A stretch of 18,946 nt of DNA from Solirubrobacteraceae bacterium (GCA_025935735.1 JAICUS010000041.1:1-18946), one strand, 5' to 3'; counted from the stretch's first letter, positions 1 to 7,363 are shown. Notes: generated by a model from the sequence alone, not told the origin. Program-made: numbers and translations.

Positions 1-1
1 C

Positions 2-454
2 CCCTCGGTGCGGGTGGGGGCGCGGGGCCCCCGGCCGCCCCGGCGGGGGGCGGGTTTCGCCGCGCCCCCCTCGGGGGTCTCCCCGGGGGTGCCGCCCCCC
101 GCGCCGGGGGGCGCCTCCCCCGCGGCCGCCGTGGCGCGCGCGGCGGCCGTCGCGACGGGCGCGGTGGCGCGGGCCGGGGCGGTCAGCGGCCGGCGGCCGG
201 CGGCGCCGGCGGGACGGGCGGTCTCGCTCGCGCTGGTCGGTGCCTACGCCGCCGCCGTGGTGCGCGGGCACGCCGGCGCGGCCCGCGAGCCCTCGTCGGC
301 GCGGCTGCAGCGCGCGGTCGGCACCGGCGTCCTGGGCCTGATCCCGCTGGAGGCCGGGCTGCTCGCCGGCGCGGGCGCGCTCACGCCGGCGCTCGCCGTG
401 GCGGCGCTGTGGCCGGTCGCCCGGGCGTTCGCCCGGCGCAGGACGGTGACATGA
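2..454 (+). CDS. UbiA-like prenyltransferase, EboC type, C-terminal part (5' end outside window)
   Basis: This frame is open from the left edge and ends with TGA at 452-454. About the last 85 residues look like a real membrane-protein tail: an Ala/Val/Leu helix, then LQRAVGTGVLGLIPLEAGLL, another helix and a basic end ARAFARRRTVT. This matches my memory of the C-terminus of the actinobacterial SCO3242-type UbiA prenyltransferases, which sit in clusters with EboA and EboE. The UbiA family transfers isoprenoid chains to acceptors in the membrane; the Asp-rich catalytic motifs would lie further left and cannot be checked. The first ~50 residues are implausible (Pro/Gly/Arg only, no adenine in the DNA), so that stretch is probably sequence error. 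The stop overlaps the next gene as ATGA, making this the upstream gene of the operon. The family call rests on tail similarity and context only. Confidence 0.6.
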   Translation, partial: PSVRVGARGPRPPRRGAGFAAPPSGVSPGVPPPAPGGASPAAAVARAAAVATGAVARAGAVSGRRPAAPAGRAVSLALVGAYAAAVVRGHAGAAREPSSARLQRAVGTGVLGLIPLEAGLLAGAGALTPALAVAALWPVARAFARRRTVT

Positions 455-1266
455 GGTACGGGTACGTCTCCAACGGACTGTCCGGGCACCGCCTCGAGGA
501 CGCGCTCGCGCTGCTGGCCGAGAACGGCTACGCCGGCGTCGCGCTGACGCTCGACCACATGCACCTCGATCCGCTGACGCCGCTGGGGCGCGCGCGCTGG
601 CTGCGCGGGCGGCTGGACGCGCTCGGGCTCGGGTGCGTGGTGGAGACGGGCGCGCCGTTCGCCCTGGACCCGCGGCGCAAGCACTTCCCGACGCTGATGT
701 CGGACGGGCGCGAGCGGCGCATCGCGCTGCTGCGCCGGGCCGTCGACGTGGCGGTCGTGCTGGGCGCGCCGGTGGTGACCCTGTGGTCGGGGGCGGCGCC
801 GTCCGGGGTCCCGGCGGCGCGGGCCTGGGACCTGCTGCTCGACGGTTGCGAGCGCGTCCTGGCCCACGCGCGGCGCGCCGGCGTGGCGCTGGGGTTCGAG
901 CCGGAGCCGGGCATGCTCGTGGAGCGCTTGGACGACTACGAGCGGCTGGCGAGCCGGCTCGACTTGGGGCTCACGCTCGACGTCGGCCACTGCATCTGCG
1001 TGGAGCCGGAGCCCGTCCCGGCGTGCGTGCGCCGGGCCGGCGGCCGGCTCGTGCACGTGCACATCGAGGACATGCGCCGCGGCGTGCACGAGCACCTCAT
1101 GTTCGGCGACGGTGAGCTCGACCTGCCGGGCGCGCTGGCCGCGCTGGCGGCCGTGGGCTACGACGGCATGGTGGCGGTCGAGCTCTCGCGCCATGCCCAC
1201 ATGGCCCACGAGGCCGTGCCCGCGGCGATCGCCCGGCTGCGGGCGGCCGAGGCGGTGCCGGCATGA
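451..1266 (+). CDS. sugar phosphate isomerase/epimerase-like TIM barrel of the ebo operon
   Basis: The 271-residue product is of the AP-endonuclease-2 / xylose-isomerase-like TIM-barrel family, cytosolic, normally binding divalent metal and acting on sugar or polyol substrates. Likely metal ligands sit at the expected strand ends: Glu150/Glu152 in GFEPEPG, Asp177 and His180 in LDVGH, His202/His204 with Glu206-Asp207 in HVHIEDM, and Glu244 in VAVELSRH. The GDGELD motif (220-224) before helix 8 also fits. I chose ATG 451 over the in-frame GTG 409 because it gives the ATGA overlap with the upstream prenyltransferase and the typical start MRYGYVSNGL. The stop overlaps eboA as ATGA. It is an additional TIM barrel besides EboE, and both share the LEPEPG/FEPEPG core. 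The real substrate is unknown. Confidence 0.85.
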   Translation: MRYGYVSNGLSGHRLEDALALLAENGYAGVALTLDHMHLDPLTPLGRARWLRGRLDALGLGCVVETGAPFALDPRRKHFPTLMSDGRERRIALLRRAVDVAVVLGAPVVTLWSGAAPSGVPAARAWDLLLDGCERVLAHARRAGVALGFEPEPGMLVERLDDYERLASRLDLGLTLDVGHCICVEPEPVPACVRRAGGRLVHVHIEDMRRGVHEHLMFGDGELDLPGALAALAAVGYDGMVAVELSRHAHMAHEAVPAAIARLRAAEAVPA

Positions 1267-1952
1267 TCGCGCTCGAGCGGCGGGTCTCGCCGGAGGCGCT
1301 GGCCTGGCTCCGGGACGCCGTGGCCCAGGTGGAGCGCGATCCCGCTCGGATCGCCGCGCTGTTCCCGCAGGTCGGACGCCGGGTGGGGCGCGGGCCGCTC
1401 GATCCGGCCGCCTCGCCGGACGACCCGCACGTCTGGACGGTCGACGACGCGGCGCGCACGCGGCTGCTGCTCGCCCTGGGCGACGCGGTGGTGGAGGCGC
1501 TGCCGGAGCTCTATCGCTACGGCGACGCGGCCGAGCGCCGCGGCATCCTGCGGGCGCTGGCGCAGCTGCCGGTGGGCGAGGAGGCGACCGGGCTGGTGGA
1601 GGACGCGATCCGCACGAACGACACGCGGCTGCTGGCGGCGGCGCTCGGCCCCTACGCCACCGCGCACCTGCCGGACGCGGCGTACGACCAGGCGGTGCTC
1701 AAGTGCGTGTTCGCCGGCGTCCCGATCGCCCCGCTGCACGGCCTGCACCGCGTCACGGCGGACGGCGCGCGGATGCTCGCGGCGCTCGTCCACGAGCGCG
1801 TGGCGGCGGGCCGCGACGTGCCCGCCGAGGTGTGGCCGGTGATCGATCGCCATCCGCCGGACGCGGAGATCGCGGCGATCGAGGCCGAGCTGGGCAGCCG
1901 GTCGCCGCGGCGGCGGGCCGCGGCGCAACGAGCACTCGGAGGGCGAGCATGA
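1263..1952 (+). CDS. eboA: EboA domain-containing protein
   Basis: The 229-residue protein is Ala/Leu/Arg-rich and almost certainly all-helical, with no signal peptide or membrane helix. The diagnostic stretch is at about 129-161: GPYATAHLPDAAYDQAVL followed by KCVFAGVPIAPLHGL, then LVHERVAAGRDVPAEVW (175-191). This is the conserved core I know from EboA proteins. EboA has no assigned enzymatic activity; the helical-repeat look suggests a scaffold or partner role for the other Ebo proteins (inference). The start ATG 1263 overlaps the previous stop (ATGA). The end overlaps eboB (ATGA at 1949-1952), and the next gene's ribosome site GGAGGG (1938-1943) lies inside this coding sequence, so coupled translation is likely. 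Confidence 0.85.
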   Translation: MIALERRVSPEALAWLRDAVAQVERDPARIAALFPQVGRRVGRGPLDPAASPDDPHVWTVDDAARTRLLLALGDAVVEALPELYRYGDAAERRGILRALAQLPVGEEATGLVEDAIRTNDTRLLAAALGPYATAHLPDAAYDQAVLKCVFAGVPIAPLHGLHRVTADGARMLAALVHERVAAGRDVPAEVWPVIDRHPPDAEIAAIEAELGSRSPRRRAAAQRALGGRA

Positions 1953-2809
1953 GGATCTTCGACCCGCACGCGCACATGACGTCGCGCACCACCGACGACT
2001 ACCAGGCGATGGCCGCCGCGGGCATCCGGGCGCTCGTGGAGCCGGCGTTCTGGCTCGGCCAGCCGCGCACGTCGGCCGGCTCGTTCGTCGACTACTTCAG
2101 CTCGCTGGTCGGCTGGGAGCGCTTCCGGGCCGCGCAGTTCGGCATCCGCCATCACTGCGCGATCGGCCTGAACCCGAAGGAGGCCAACGACGCGGACCTG
2201 CGCCGGGAGGTGCTGGCGATCCTGCCGCGCTTCCTGGCCAAGGACGGCGTCGTCGCCGTCGGCGAGATCGGCTTCGACGCGATGACGGCGGACGAGGAGT
2301 CCGCGCTGACCGCGCAGCTGGCGCTGGCGCGCGAGCACGCGCTGCCGGTGCTCGTGCACACGCCGCATCGTGACAAGGCCGCGGGCACGCGGCGGACGCT
2401 GGAGCTCGTGGACGCCGCCGGGCTCGCGCCCGAGACGGTGCTGATCGACCACAACAACGAGCTGACCGCGGCCGAGGTGCTGGCGTCGGGCTGCTGGGCC
2501 GGGTTCTCGATCTACCCGCACACGAAGATGGACGAGCAGCGGATGGTCGGGGTGCTCGAGGAGCACGGCCCGGAGCGGATCATCGTCAACTCGGCCTGCG
2601 ACTGGGGCGTGTCGGATCCGCTCAAGGTGCCCAAGACCGCGGCGGCGATGCGGGCGGCGGGCTTCGAGGAGCGGGCGATCGAGCAGGTGGTGTGGGACAA
2701 CCCGGTCGCGTTCTTCCGGCAGAGCGGCCGGCTGCTGCTGGACGACCTCGACCCCGCCGACCTGACCGCCACCTACGCGGGCAGCGGCCTGTTGCGGGGC
2801 GAGCGCTGA
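1949..2809 (+). CDS. eboB: TatD-family metal-dependent hydrolase, EboB type
   Basis: The 286-residue product is a cytosolic amidohydrolase-superfamily TIM barrel. All TatD metal ligands are visible: His7 and His9 in DPHAH, Glu106 in VGEIGFD, His137 in LVHTPH, His168 in IDHNN and Asp218 in NSACDWG. Length is close to that of TatD proteins, with a C-terminal extension ending TYAGSGLLRGER. TatD members are phosphodiesterases/nucleases or deacylases, but EboB is a distinct branch whose substrate is not established. ATG 1949 is chosen because GGAGGG at 1938-1943 precedes it at good spacing and the protein opens directly with the catalytic β-strand MRIFDPHAH. A longer upstream frame exists but runs through eboA. 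The stop shares one base with the next start (TGATG). Confidence 0.9.
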   Translation: MRIFDPHAHMTSRTTDDYQAMAAAGIRALVEPAFWLGQPRTSAGSFVDYFSSLVGWERFRAAQFGIRHHCAIGLNPKEANDADLRREVLAILPRFLAKDGVVAVGEIGFDAMTADEESALTAQLALAREHALPVLVHTPHRDKAAGTRRTLELVDAAGLAPETVLIDHNNELTAAEVLASGCWAGFSIYPHTKMDEQRMVGVLEEHGPERIIVNSACDWGVSDPLKVPKTAAAMRAAGFEERAIEQVVWDNPVAFFRQSGRLLLDDLDPADLTATYAGSGLLRGER

Positions 2810-3915
2810 TGCGGTTGCGTCACCCGGACGGCAGCGTGCTGCACCTGGCCTACTGCTCCAATGTCCACCCGGCCGACGACCTGGACGGCGTCGCCGGCCA
2901 GCTGGAGCGCTACGCCGCGCCGGTGCGCGAGCGCCTCGACGCGCCGACCCTCGGTGTCGGGCTGTGGCTGGCCGCGCCCGCGCTGGCCGACCCGCGGGCG
3001 CCGGAGCGCCTCGCCGGCTCGCTGCGCCGGCTCGGGCTCGAGGTGATCACGCTCAACGGCTTCCCGTACACCGCGTTCCACGCGCCGGTGGTCAAGCGCG
3101 CCGTGTACAAGCCGGACTGGACCGACGCCGCGCGGCGCGAGTACACGCTCGGGCTGGCCGGGCTGCTCGCGCGGCTGCTGCCCGCGGACGTGGGCGAGGG
3201 GAGCATCTCCACGCTCCCGCTGGGCTGGCGCGCCGGCTGGGACGACGGCGCGCAGGCGGCGGCCGTCGCCGCGCTCGGCGAGGTCGCGGCCGGCCTGGAG
3301 CGCCTGTATGCCGCCACGGGCAAGCGGATCCGGCTCGCCCTGGAGCCCGAGCCGGGCTGCGCGGTGGAGACGGTCGCCCAGGCGTGCGCGGTGCTGGCGG
3401 GCCTGGCGCCCGAATGGATCGGCGTGTGCCTGGACGCCTGCCATCTCGCCGTGCAGTTCGAGTCGGCCGGCGACGCGGCGGCGCAGCTGCGGTCCGCCGG
3501 CGTGCCCGTGGTCAAGGCGCAGCTGTCCAGCGCCCTGCGCGTCTTCCCGGAAGAGCGCGCCCTCCTGGCGGGCTACGACGAGCCGCGCTTTTTGCACCAG
3601 GTGCGCGAGCGGGTCAACGGGCACGTCGAGGGCGTGGACGACCTGCCGGAGACCGGCGCGCTGCCCGGCGCCGGCGAGTGGCGCGTGCACTTCCACGTGC
3701 CCGTGCACGACGCGGTGCGCAGCACGCAGGCCGAGCTGCTCGACGTGCTGCAGGTCCTGGCCGGCGGCCCGGCGCCGCTCACGCACCACCTCGAGGTCGA
3801 GACCTACACCTGGAGCGTGATGGCCGGCGAGGACGGGCTGGTCGACGGGCTGGCGCGCGAGCTGGCCTGGGCGCGCGACCGGCTGGTCGATCTCGGCGCG
3901 GAGGTGCTCGCATGA
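2809..3915 (+). CDS. eboE: metabolite traffic protein EboE-type TIM barrel
   Basis: The 368-residue protein has the EboE hallmarks: an N-terminal LHLAYCSNVHPADD motif (11-24), GLWLAAPAL, ITLNGFPYTAFH (80-91) and VKRAVYKPDW (95-104). Barrel-core motifs follow: LALEPEPG (176-183), VCLDACHLAVQFE (206-218), VVKAQLSSAL (234-243) and a late FHVPVH (295-300) plus HLEVETYTW (327-335). The Glu/Asp/His positions are those of a metal-dependent xylose-isomerase-like fold. EboE has been tied genetically to metabolite transport in ebo clusters, but no reaction is established. Start ATG 2809 overlaps the eboB stop by one base, and the end overlaps the next gene as ATGA. It is clearly related to the smaller barrel at 451-1266 but longer and with its own N-terminal motif. 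Confidence 0.88.
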   Translation: MRLRHPDGSVLHLAYCSNVHPADDLDGVAGQLERYAAPVRERLDAPTLGVGLWLAAPALADPRAPERLAGSLRRLGLEVITLNGFPYTAFHAPVVKRAVYKPDWTDAARREYTLGLAGLLARLLPADVGEGSISTLPLGWRAGWDDGAQAAAVAALGEVAAGLERLYAATGKRIRLALEPEPGCAVETVAQACAVLAGLAPEWIGVCLDACHLAVQFESAGDAAAQLRSAGVPVVKAQLSSALRVFPEERALLAGYDEPRFLHQVRERVNGHVEGVDDLPETGALPGAGEWRVHFHVPVHDAVRSTQAELLDVLQVLAGGPAPLTHHLEVETYTWSVMAGEDGLVDGLARELAWARDRLVDLGAEVLA

Positions 3916-5303
3916 CGCTCGTGGCGATCGACGCGGTGGGCCTGACGCCGCGGGCGCTGGCGCACATGCCCCGGCTGCGCCGGCTCGCGCAGGACGGCTT
4001 CCAGGCGCGGCTTGACACCGTGCTCCCGGCTGTGACCTGCCCGGTGCAGTCCACGCTGCTCACCGGCCGCACGCCCGCCGAGCACGGGGTCGTGGGCAAC
4101 GGCTGGTACTTCCGCGACCTCGGCGAGGTCATGCTGTGGCGCCAGCACAACGCGCTCGTGCAGGGCGAGAAGGTGTGGGAGACCGCGCGCCGGGCGCGGC
4201 CCGGCTTCCGCACGGCCAACGTCTGCTGGTGGTACGCGATGGGCGCCGACGTCGACCTCACGGTCACGCCGCGGCCGATCTATCACGCCGACGGCCGCAA
4301 GTCGCCCGACTGCTACACCCACCCGCCCGCGCTGCACGACCGGCTCACGCGCGCGCTCGGCGAGTTCCCGCTGTTCAACTACTGGGGGCCGGGTGCCGGC
4401 ATCGCCTCCTCGGAGTGGATCGCCGGCGCCGCCCGGCTGCTGCTCGACCACGAGCGCCTCGACCTGCTGCTCGTCTACCTCCCGCACCTCGACTACGACC
4501 TGCAGCGCTTCGGGCCCGGCGCGCCCGAGGCGGCCGCCGCCGCTCGCGAGCTGGATGCCGTGGCGGGCGCGCTGGTCGAGCACGCGCGCGCCCGCGGCGA
4601 CCGGGTGATCGTGCTCTCCGAATACGGCATCACGCCCGCCCGGCGGCCGGTCGAGATCAACCGCGCGCTGCGCGCCGCCGGCCTGCTGGACGTCTACACG
4701 CAGGCCGGGATGGAGTACCTGGACCCGTGGACGTCGCGCGCGTTCGCGCTGGCCGACCACCAGATCGCCCACGTCTACACGACCGACCCGGCCGCGGCGC
4801 GCGACGCGCTCGCGGGCCTGCCCGGGGTCGCCGCGCTGCTCGACCGCGCCGACGCCGGGCTCGACCACCCGCGCGCCGGCGAGCTGGTCGCGCTCGCCGA
4901 GCCGGACGCCTGGTTCACCTACCACTACTGGCTCGACGACGCCCGCGCGCCCGACTTCGCCCGCACCGTCGAGATCCACCGCAAGCCCGGCTACGACCCC
5001 AACGAGCTGTTCCTCGACCCGGACGACCGCTACGTCAAGCTGCGCGCCGCCGCCGCGCTGGCCCGCAAGAAGGCCGGCCTGCGCTACAGCCTCCAGGTCG
5101 TGCCGCTGGACTCCCGCCACGTCAAGGGCACGCACGGCCTGCTGCCCACCACCGCCGAGGACGCCCCCGTCCTGATCTGCTCGGAGCCCGAGCACGCCCG
5201 CGAGCGGATCGCCGCCACCGACGTGCGAGACCTCATGCTCGAGCTCGCCCTGGAGGCCGACGAGCGCGATACGGGCGCTCCTCACGGTCGGCGTAATGTC
5301 TGA
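3912..5303 (+). CDS. EboF-type alkaline phosphatase superfamily protein (nucleotide pyrophosphatase-like)
   Basis: The 463-residue protein opens with the phosphodiesterase/NPP fold: Asp7 in LVAIDAVGLTP, then VLPAVTCPVQSTLLTGRTPA (37-56), where Thr42 is the expected nucleophile and metal ligand, then EHGVVGNGWYFRD (57-69). The second half has VYLPHLDYDLQRFGP (188-202) with Asp194, VLSEYGITPARR (234-245) and KGTHGLLP (405-412) with His408. Ordinary NPPs have D-x-x-x-H and S-D-H-G at the middle two sites; here they read LDYDLQ and SEYG, so several second-metal ligands differ. I recall the same changes in other EboF-like proteins, so they may define the subfamily. There is no signal peptide, unlike secreted NPPs. 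It is the last gene of the coupled operon; the start overlaps eboE as ATGA. Confidence 0.85.
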   Translation: MTLVAIDAVGLTPRALAHMPRLRRLAQDGFQARLDTVLPAVTCPVQSTLLTGRTPAEHGVVGNGWYFRDLGEVMLWRQHNALVQGEKVWETARRARPGFRTANVCWWYAMGADVDLTVTPRPIYHADGRKSPDCYTHPPALHDRLTRALGEFPLFNYWGPGAGIASSEWIAGAARLLLDHERLDLLLVYLPHLDYDLQRFGPGAPEAAAAARELDAVAGALVEHARARGDRVIVLSEYGITPARRPVEINRALRAAGLLDVYTQAGMEYLDPWTSRAFALADHQIAHVYTTDPAAARDALAGLPGVAALLDRADAGLDHPRAGELVALAEPDAWFTYHYWLDDARAPDFARTVEIHRKPGYDPNELFLDPDDRYVKLRAAAALARKKAGLRYSLQVVPLDSRHVKGTHGLLPTTAEDAPVLICSEPEHARERIAATDVRDLMLELALEADERDTGAPHGRRNV

Positions 5304-5309
5304 GTGCAC

Positions 5310-5669
5310 ATGGACGTCCGGTTGAAGCGCGCGTATGAGCAGGCGGAGCCGGAGGACGGCCATCGCGTGCTGATCGACCGCCTCTGGCCGCGCGGGGTCA
5401 GCCGGGAGCGCGCCGCGCTGGACGCGTGGGAGCGCGAGCTGGCGCCGAGCACGGATCTGCGGCAGTGGTTCGGGCACGAGCCGGGCCGGTTCGAGGAGTT
5501 TCGCCGGCGCTACATCGAGGAGCTCCGCGGCGAGCGCCCGCGGCTCACGCGGCTGCGCCGGCTGGCGCGGGAGGGCACGCTGACCCTCGTCTACGCGGCC
5601 CATGACGCCGAGCACAACGACGCCGTCGTGCTCGCCGAGGTGCTGCGCCGCGGTCTGCCGGGGCGCTGA
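5310..5669 (+). CDS. DUF488 family protein, YeaO-like
   Basis: The 119-residue cytosolic protein is a full-length YeaO/DUF488 member. Signatures: RLKRAYE (4-10), HRVLIDRLWPRGVSRERAAL (18-37), APSTDLRQWFGHEP (45-58), the basic/aromatic FEEFRRRYIEEL (61-72) and the closing LTLVYAAHDAEHNDAVVLAE (91-110). The family has no firmly established reaction. I chose ATG 5310, matching the short family N-terminus; GTG 5304, six bases upstream, is in frame and touches the previous stop. A TAATGT box at 5294-5299 could be a -10 for its own transcription, although no -35 is visible, so it may simply be read through from the ebo operon. Confidence 0.88.
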   Translation: MDVRLKRAYEQAEPEDGHRVLIDRLWPRGVSRERAALDAWERELAPSTDLRQWFGHEPGRFEEFRRRYIEELRGERPRLTRLRRLAREGTLTLVYAAHDAEHNDAVVLAEVLRRGLPGR

Positions 5670-5950
5670 CCCGGGACCGCTCCCGAGCCCGACGTCATCT
5701 CCGGAGCATGACGCCGACGGCCGCTCGGGGCCATGCTGTCGCGGCTCCATATCGACTCGCCGCCCACCCCACGGCGATCGCCGGGACGAGAGCGGGATGG
5801 ATGCGCGCACCCATGGGAACCGGCCGGCCCCGGCGCGATCATCCGTTGCACGACGGCGCAGACCAAGGTCGCGACCGGCACACGGAGCGCCGCTGAACCG
5901 CGGCCCCGCCGAGTCCAGGACCGGGCCGTCGCCTCGAAAGGAGGCCGATC
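5670..5950. other. gene-poor spacer between yeaO-like gene and NfeD operon
   Basis: I see no convincing gene in these ~280 bases. Short open frames exist on both strands, but their translations are Arg/Pro/Ser/His-rich, lack hydrophobic periodicity, and none has a usable ribosome site at a sensible distance. The base composition is visibly less GC-rich than the flanking genes. The promoter of the NfeD-slipin operon should lie here, but I could not pick a -35/-10 pair with confidence. No strong hairpin followed by a T run is visible. Confidence 0.5.
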
Positions 5951-6016
5951 ATGCTCGTGCACGTCCATACCCGACGGCGGTCGCCGGCGTCCTGCGTTCG
6001 GCTGGGCGGCCTGTAG
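5951..6016 (+). CDS. possible 21-residue leader peptide before nfeD
   Basis: An ATG at 5951 sits 6 bases after AAAGGAGG (5937-5944), the strongest ribosome site in the window. The frame runs 21 codons (MLVHVHTRRRSPASCVRLGG plus Leu) and stops with TAG at 6014-6016, three bases before the NfeD ATG at 6020, which itself has only a weak ribosome site. The layout suggests a translated leader that couples translation into nfeD. The basic run followed by a single Cys faintly recalls the short actinobacterial leader peptides found before sulfur-related operons, but the resemblance is weak. Alternatively the ribosome site belongs to a longer NfeD product and there is an indel; this cannot be decided from the sequence. 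Confidence 0.4.
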   Translation: MLVHVHTRRRSPASCVRLGGL

Positions 6017-6019
6017 GCG

Positions 6020-6490
6020 ATGTCCGCGCTCGGCGTCATCCTGGTGATGGTCGGTGCGGCCCTGATGGTCGCGGAGGCGCACGTGCCGACGCACGGCGCG
6101 CTGGGGACCGGGGCGGCCGCGGCGCTGACCGCGGGCGTCGTGCTCGTGCTCGCCGGCGCGGGCGCGCCCGCCGGCGCCGTGCTGGCGTCCGGCGTCGTGG
6201 TGGCGCTGGCCGGCCTGGCGCTCGCCTGGCTGTTGCTGGTGAAGTCGCTCGCCGCGCGCCGGCTGGCGCTGCGCAGCGGGCCGCAGGCGCTGATCGGGCG
6301 GGTGGCGACGGTTCGCTCCGTCCCGGCGCCGGTCGGCCGCGTGCAACTTGACGGCGCGCTGTGGCGCGCGCGTCTGTGGGACCTCGAGGACGAGGGCGTG
6401 CCCGTGGCCGAGGGCAGCGCCGTCGTGGTCGAGGCGATCGACGGACTCACTCTTACTGTCCGACCGGCCGAGGAATGGGAAGTGAACTGA
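6020..6490 (+). CDS. NfeD family membrane protein
   Basis: The 156-residue protein has about three N-terminal hydrophobic segments (roughly 3-19, 27-47 and 50-75), then a soluble C-terminal β-rich domain (about 88-150) with LIGRVATVRSVPAP, GRVQLDGALWRARLWD and GSAVVVEAIDGLTLTVRP. That is the short NfeD form with its OB-fold tail. NfeD proteins partner with SPFH/stomatin-type proteins in membrane microdomains, and the next gene is exactly such a partner, one base downstream. The start ATG 6020 gives the expected N-terminal helix; its own ribosome site is poor, so translation may depend on the leader ORF just upstream. No serine-protease domain is present, unlike the long NfeD class. Confidence 0.85.
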   Translation: MSALGVILVMVGAALMVAEAHVPTHGALGTGAAAALTAGVVLVLAGAGAPAGAVLASGVVVALAGLALAWLLLVKSLAARRLALRSGPQALIGRVATVRSVPAPVGRVQLDGALWRARLWDLEDEGVPVAEGSAVVVEAIDGLTLTVRPAEEWEVN

Positions 6491-6491
6491 C

Positions 6492-7289
6492 ATGACTGCT
6501 GTTCTGATCGTCCTGGCTGTGCTGGTGGGGCTGGCACTCGCCCTCGCCGGCTCGTCGGTGCGCGTGCTGCGCGAGTATGAGCGTGGAGTGATCTTCCGCT
6601 TCGGCCGCCTCGTGGCCCAGAAGGGTCCCGGACTGGTGTTCCTGGTGCCGATCGCGGACCGCATGGTGCGTGTGACGCTGCGTACGATCACCCACGCGAT
6701 CCCGCCGCAGGACGTGATCACCCGTGACAACGTGCCGGCCCGCGTGGATGCGGTCGCGTACTTCCGGGTCGTCGACGCGGACGCATCCGTGGTCGACATC
6801 GAGGACTACCTGCGGGCGACCTCCGAGATCGCGAAGACCACGTTGCGCTCGGTGCTGGGCAAGGCGGAGCTCGACTCGCTGCTGTCGGACCGCGAGCGCC
6901 TCAACGAGGATCTCCAGCGGATCATCGACGAGCAGACCGAGCCGTGGGGGATCAAGGTGGTCACGGTCGAGATCAAGGATGTCGGGATCCCGCAGGACAT
7001 GCAGCGCGCGATGGCCCGTCAGGCGGAGGCCGAGCGCGACCGGCGCGCCAAGGTGATCAACGCCGAGGCGGAGTTCCAGGCCGCCGCGCGCCTGGCCGAG
7101 GCGGCCGCCGTGCTCTCCAGTACCCCGGCGGCCCTCGAGCTGCGGTACCTGCAGACGATCGGCGAGGTGGGCAAGGGCGACGGCGCGACCGTGCTGCTCC
7201 CGCTGCCGCTGGACGTCATCGGGTCGCTCGTGCCGCGAGCCGGCCGCAACGGGCGCGGCACCGGCCCGGGCGTCGTACACGTGGACTGA
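6492..7289 (+). CDS. slipin / SPFH (stomatin-like) membrane protein
   Basis: The 265-residue protein has one N-terminal membrane anchor (about 3-20), then the SPFH/PHB domain (about 22-185). Signatures include YERGVIFRFGRLVAQKGPGL (29-48), the conserved PPQDVITRDNVPARVDAVAY (71-90), TTLRSVLGKAELDSLLSDR (116-134) and VTVEIKDVGIPQDMQRAMAR (157-176). A charged helical segment with AEAERDRRAKVINAEAEFQA follows, the usual oligomerisation helix. Slipins scaffold membrane microdomains and are typically paired with NfeD, as here. Two bases separate the NfeD stop and this ATG, with GAGGAATGGGAAG upstream as ribosome site. The first codons use more A/T-ending codons than neighbours, perhaps easing initiation. 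Identification is firm; the physiological role in this organism is unknown. Confidence 0.93.
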   Translation: MTAVLIVLAVLVGLALALAGSSVRVLREYERGVIFRFGRLVAQKGPGLVFLVPIADRMVRVTLRTITHAIPPQDVITRDNVPARVDAVAYFRVVDADASVVDIEDYLRATSEIAKTTLRSVLGKAELDSLLSDRERLNEDLQRIIDEQTEPWGIKVVTVEIKDVGIPQDMQRAMARQAEAERDRRAKVINAEAEFQAAARLAEAAAVLSSTPAALELRYLQTIGEVGKGDGATVLLPLPLDVIGSLVPRAGRNGRGTGPGVVHVD

Positions 7290-7363
7290 CACCCCACGTC
7301 ACTTCACCTCAGTGCACAGTCTTCAACCATCGACAGATCACGGAAAAGAAACGGAGCATCCCC

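Noticed and set aside
409..450. GTG 409 as start of the first TIM barrel
   Set aside because: The added residues are the shadow of the prenyltransferase tail; ATG 451 gives the operon's typical ATGA overlap and a family-like N-terminus.
3804..5810. Long minus-strand open frame (668 codons) opposite eboF
   Set aside because: It is antisense to a well-supported gene; its translation is Arg/Val/His/Gln-rich without domain motifs, as expected for a shadow in very GC-rich DNA.
5708..5896. 62-codon plus-strand ORF in the spacer
   Set aside because: The GGAG before its ATG is only two bases away, and the translation is His/Arg/Pro/Thr-rich and not protein-like.
7279..7299. ACGTGG...CCACGT inverted repeat over the slipin stop codon
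   Set aside because: Six-base arms with a nine-base loop, inside the coding end and with no T run; too weak to call a terminator.
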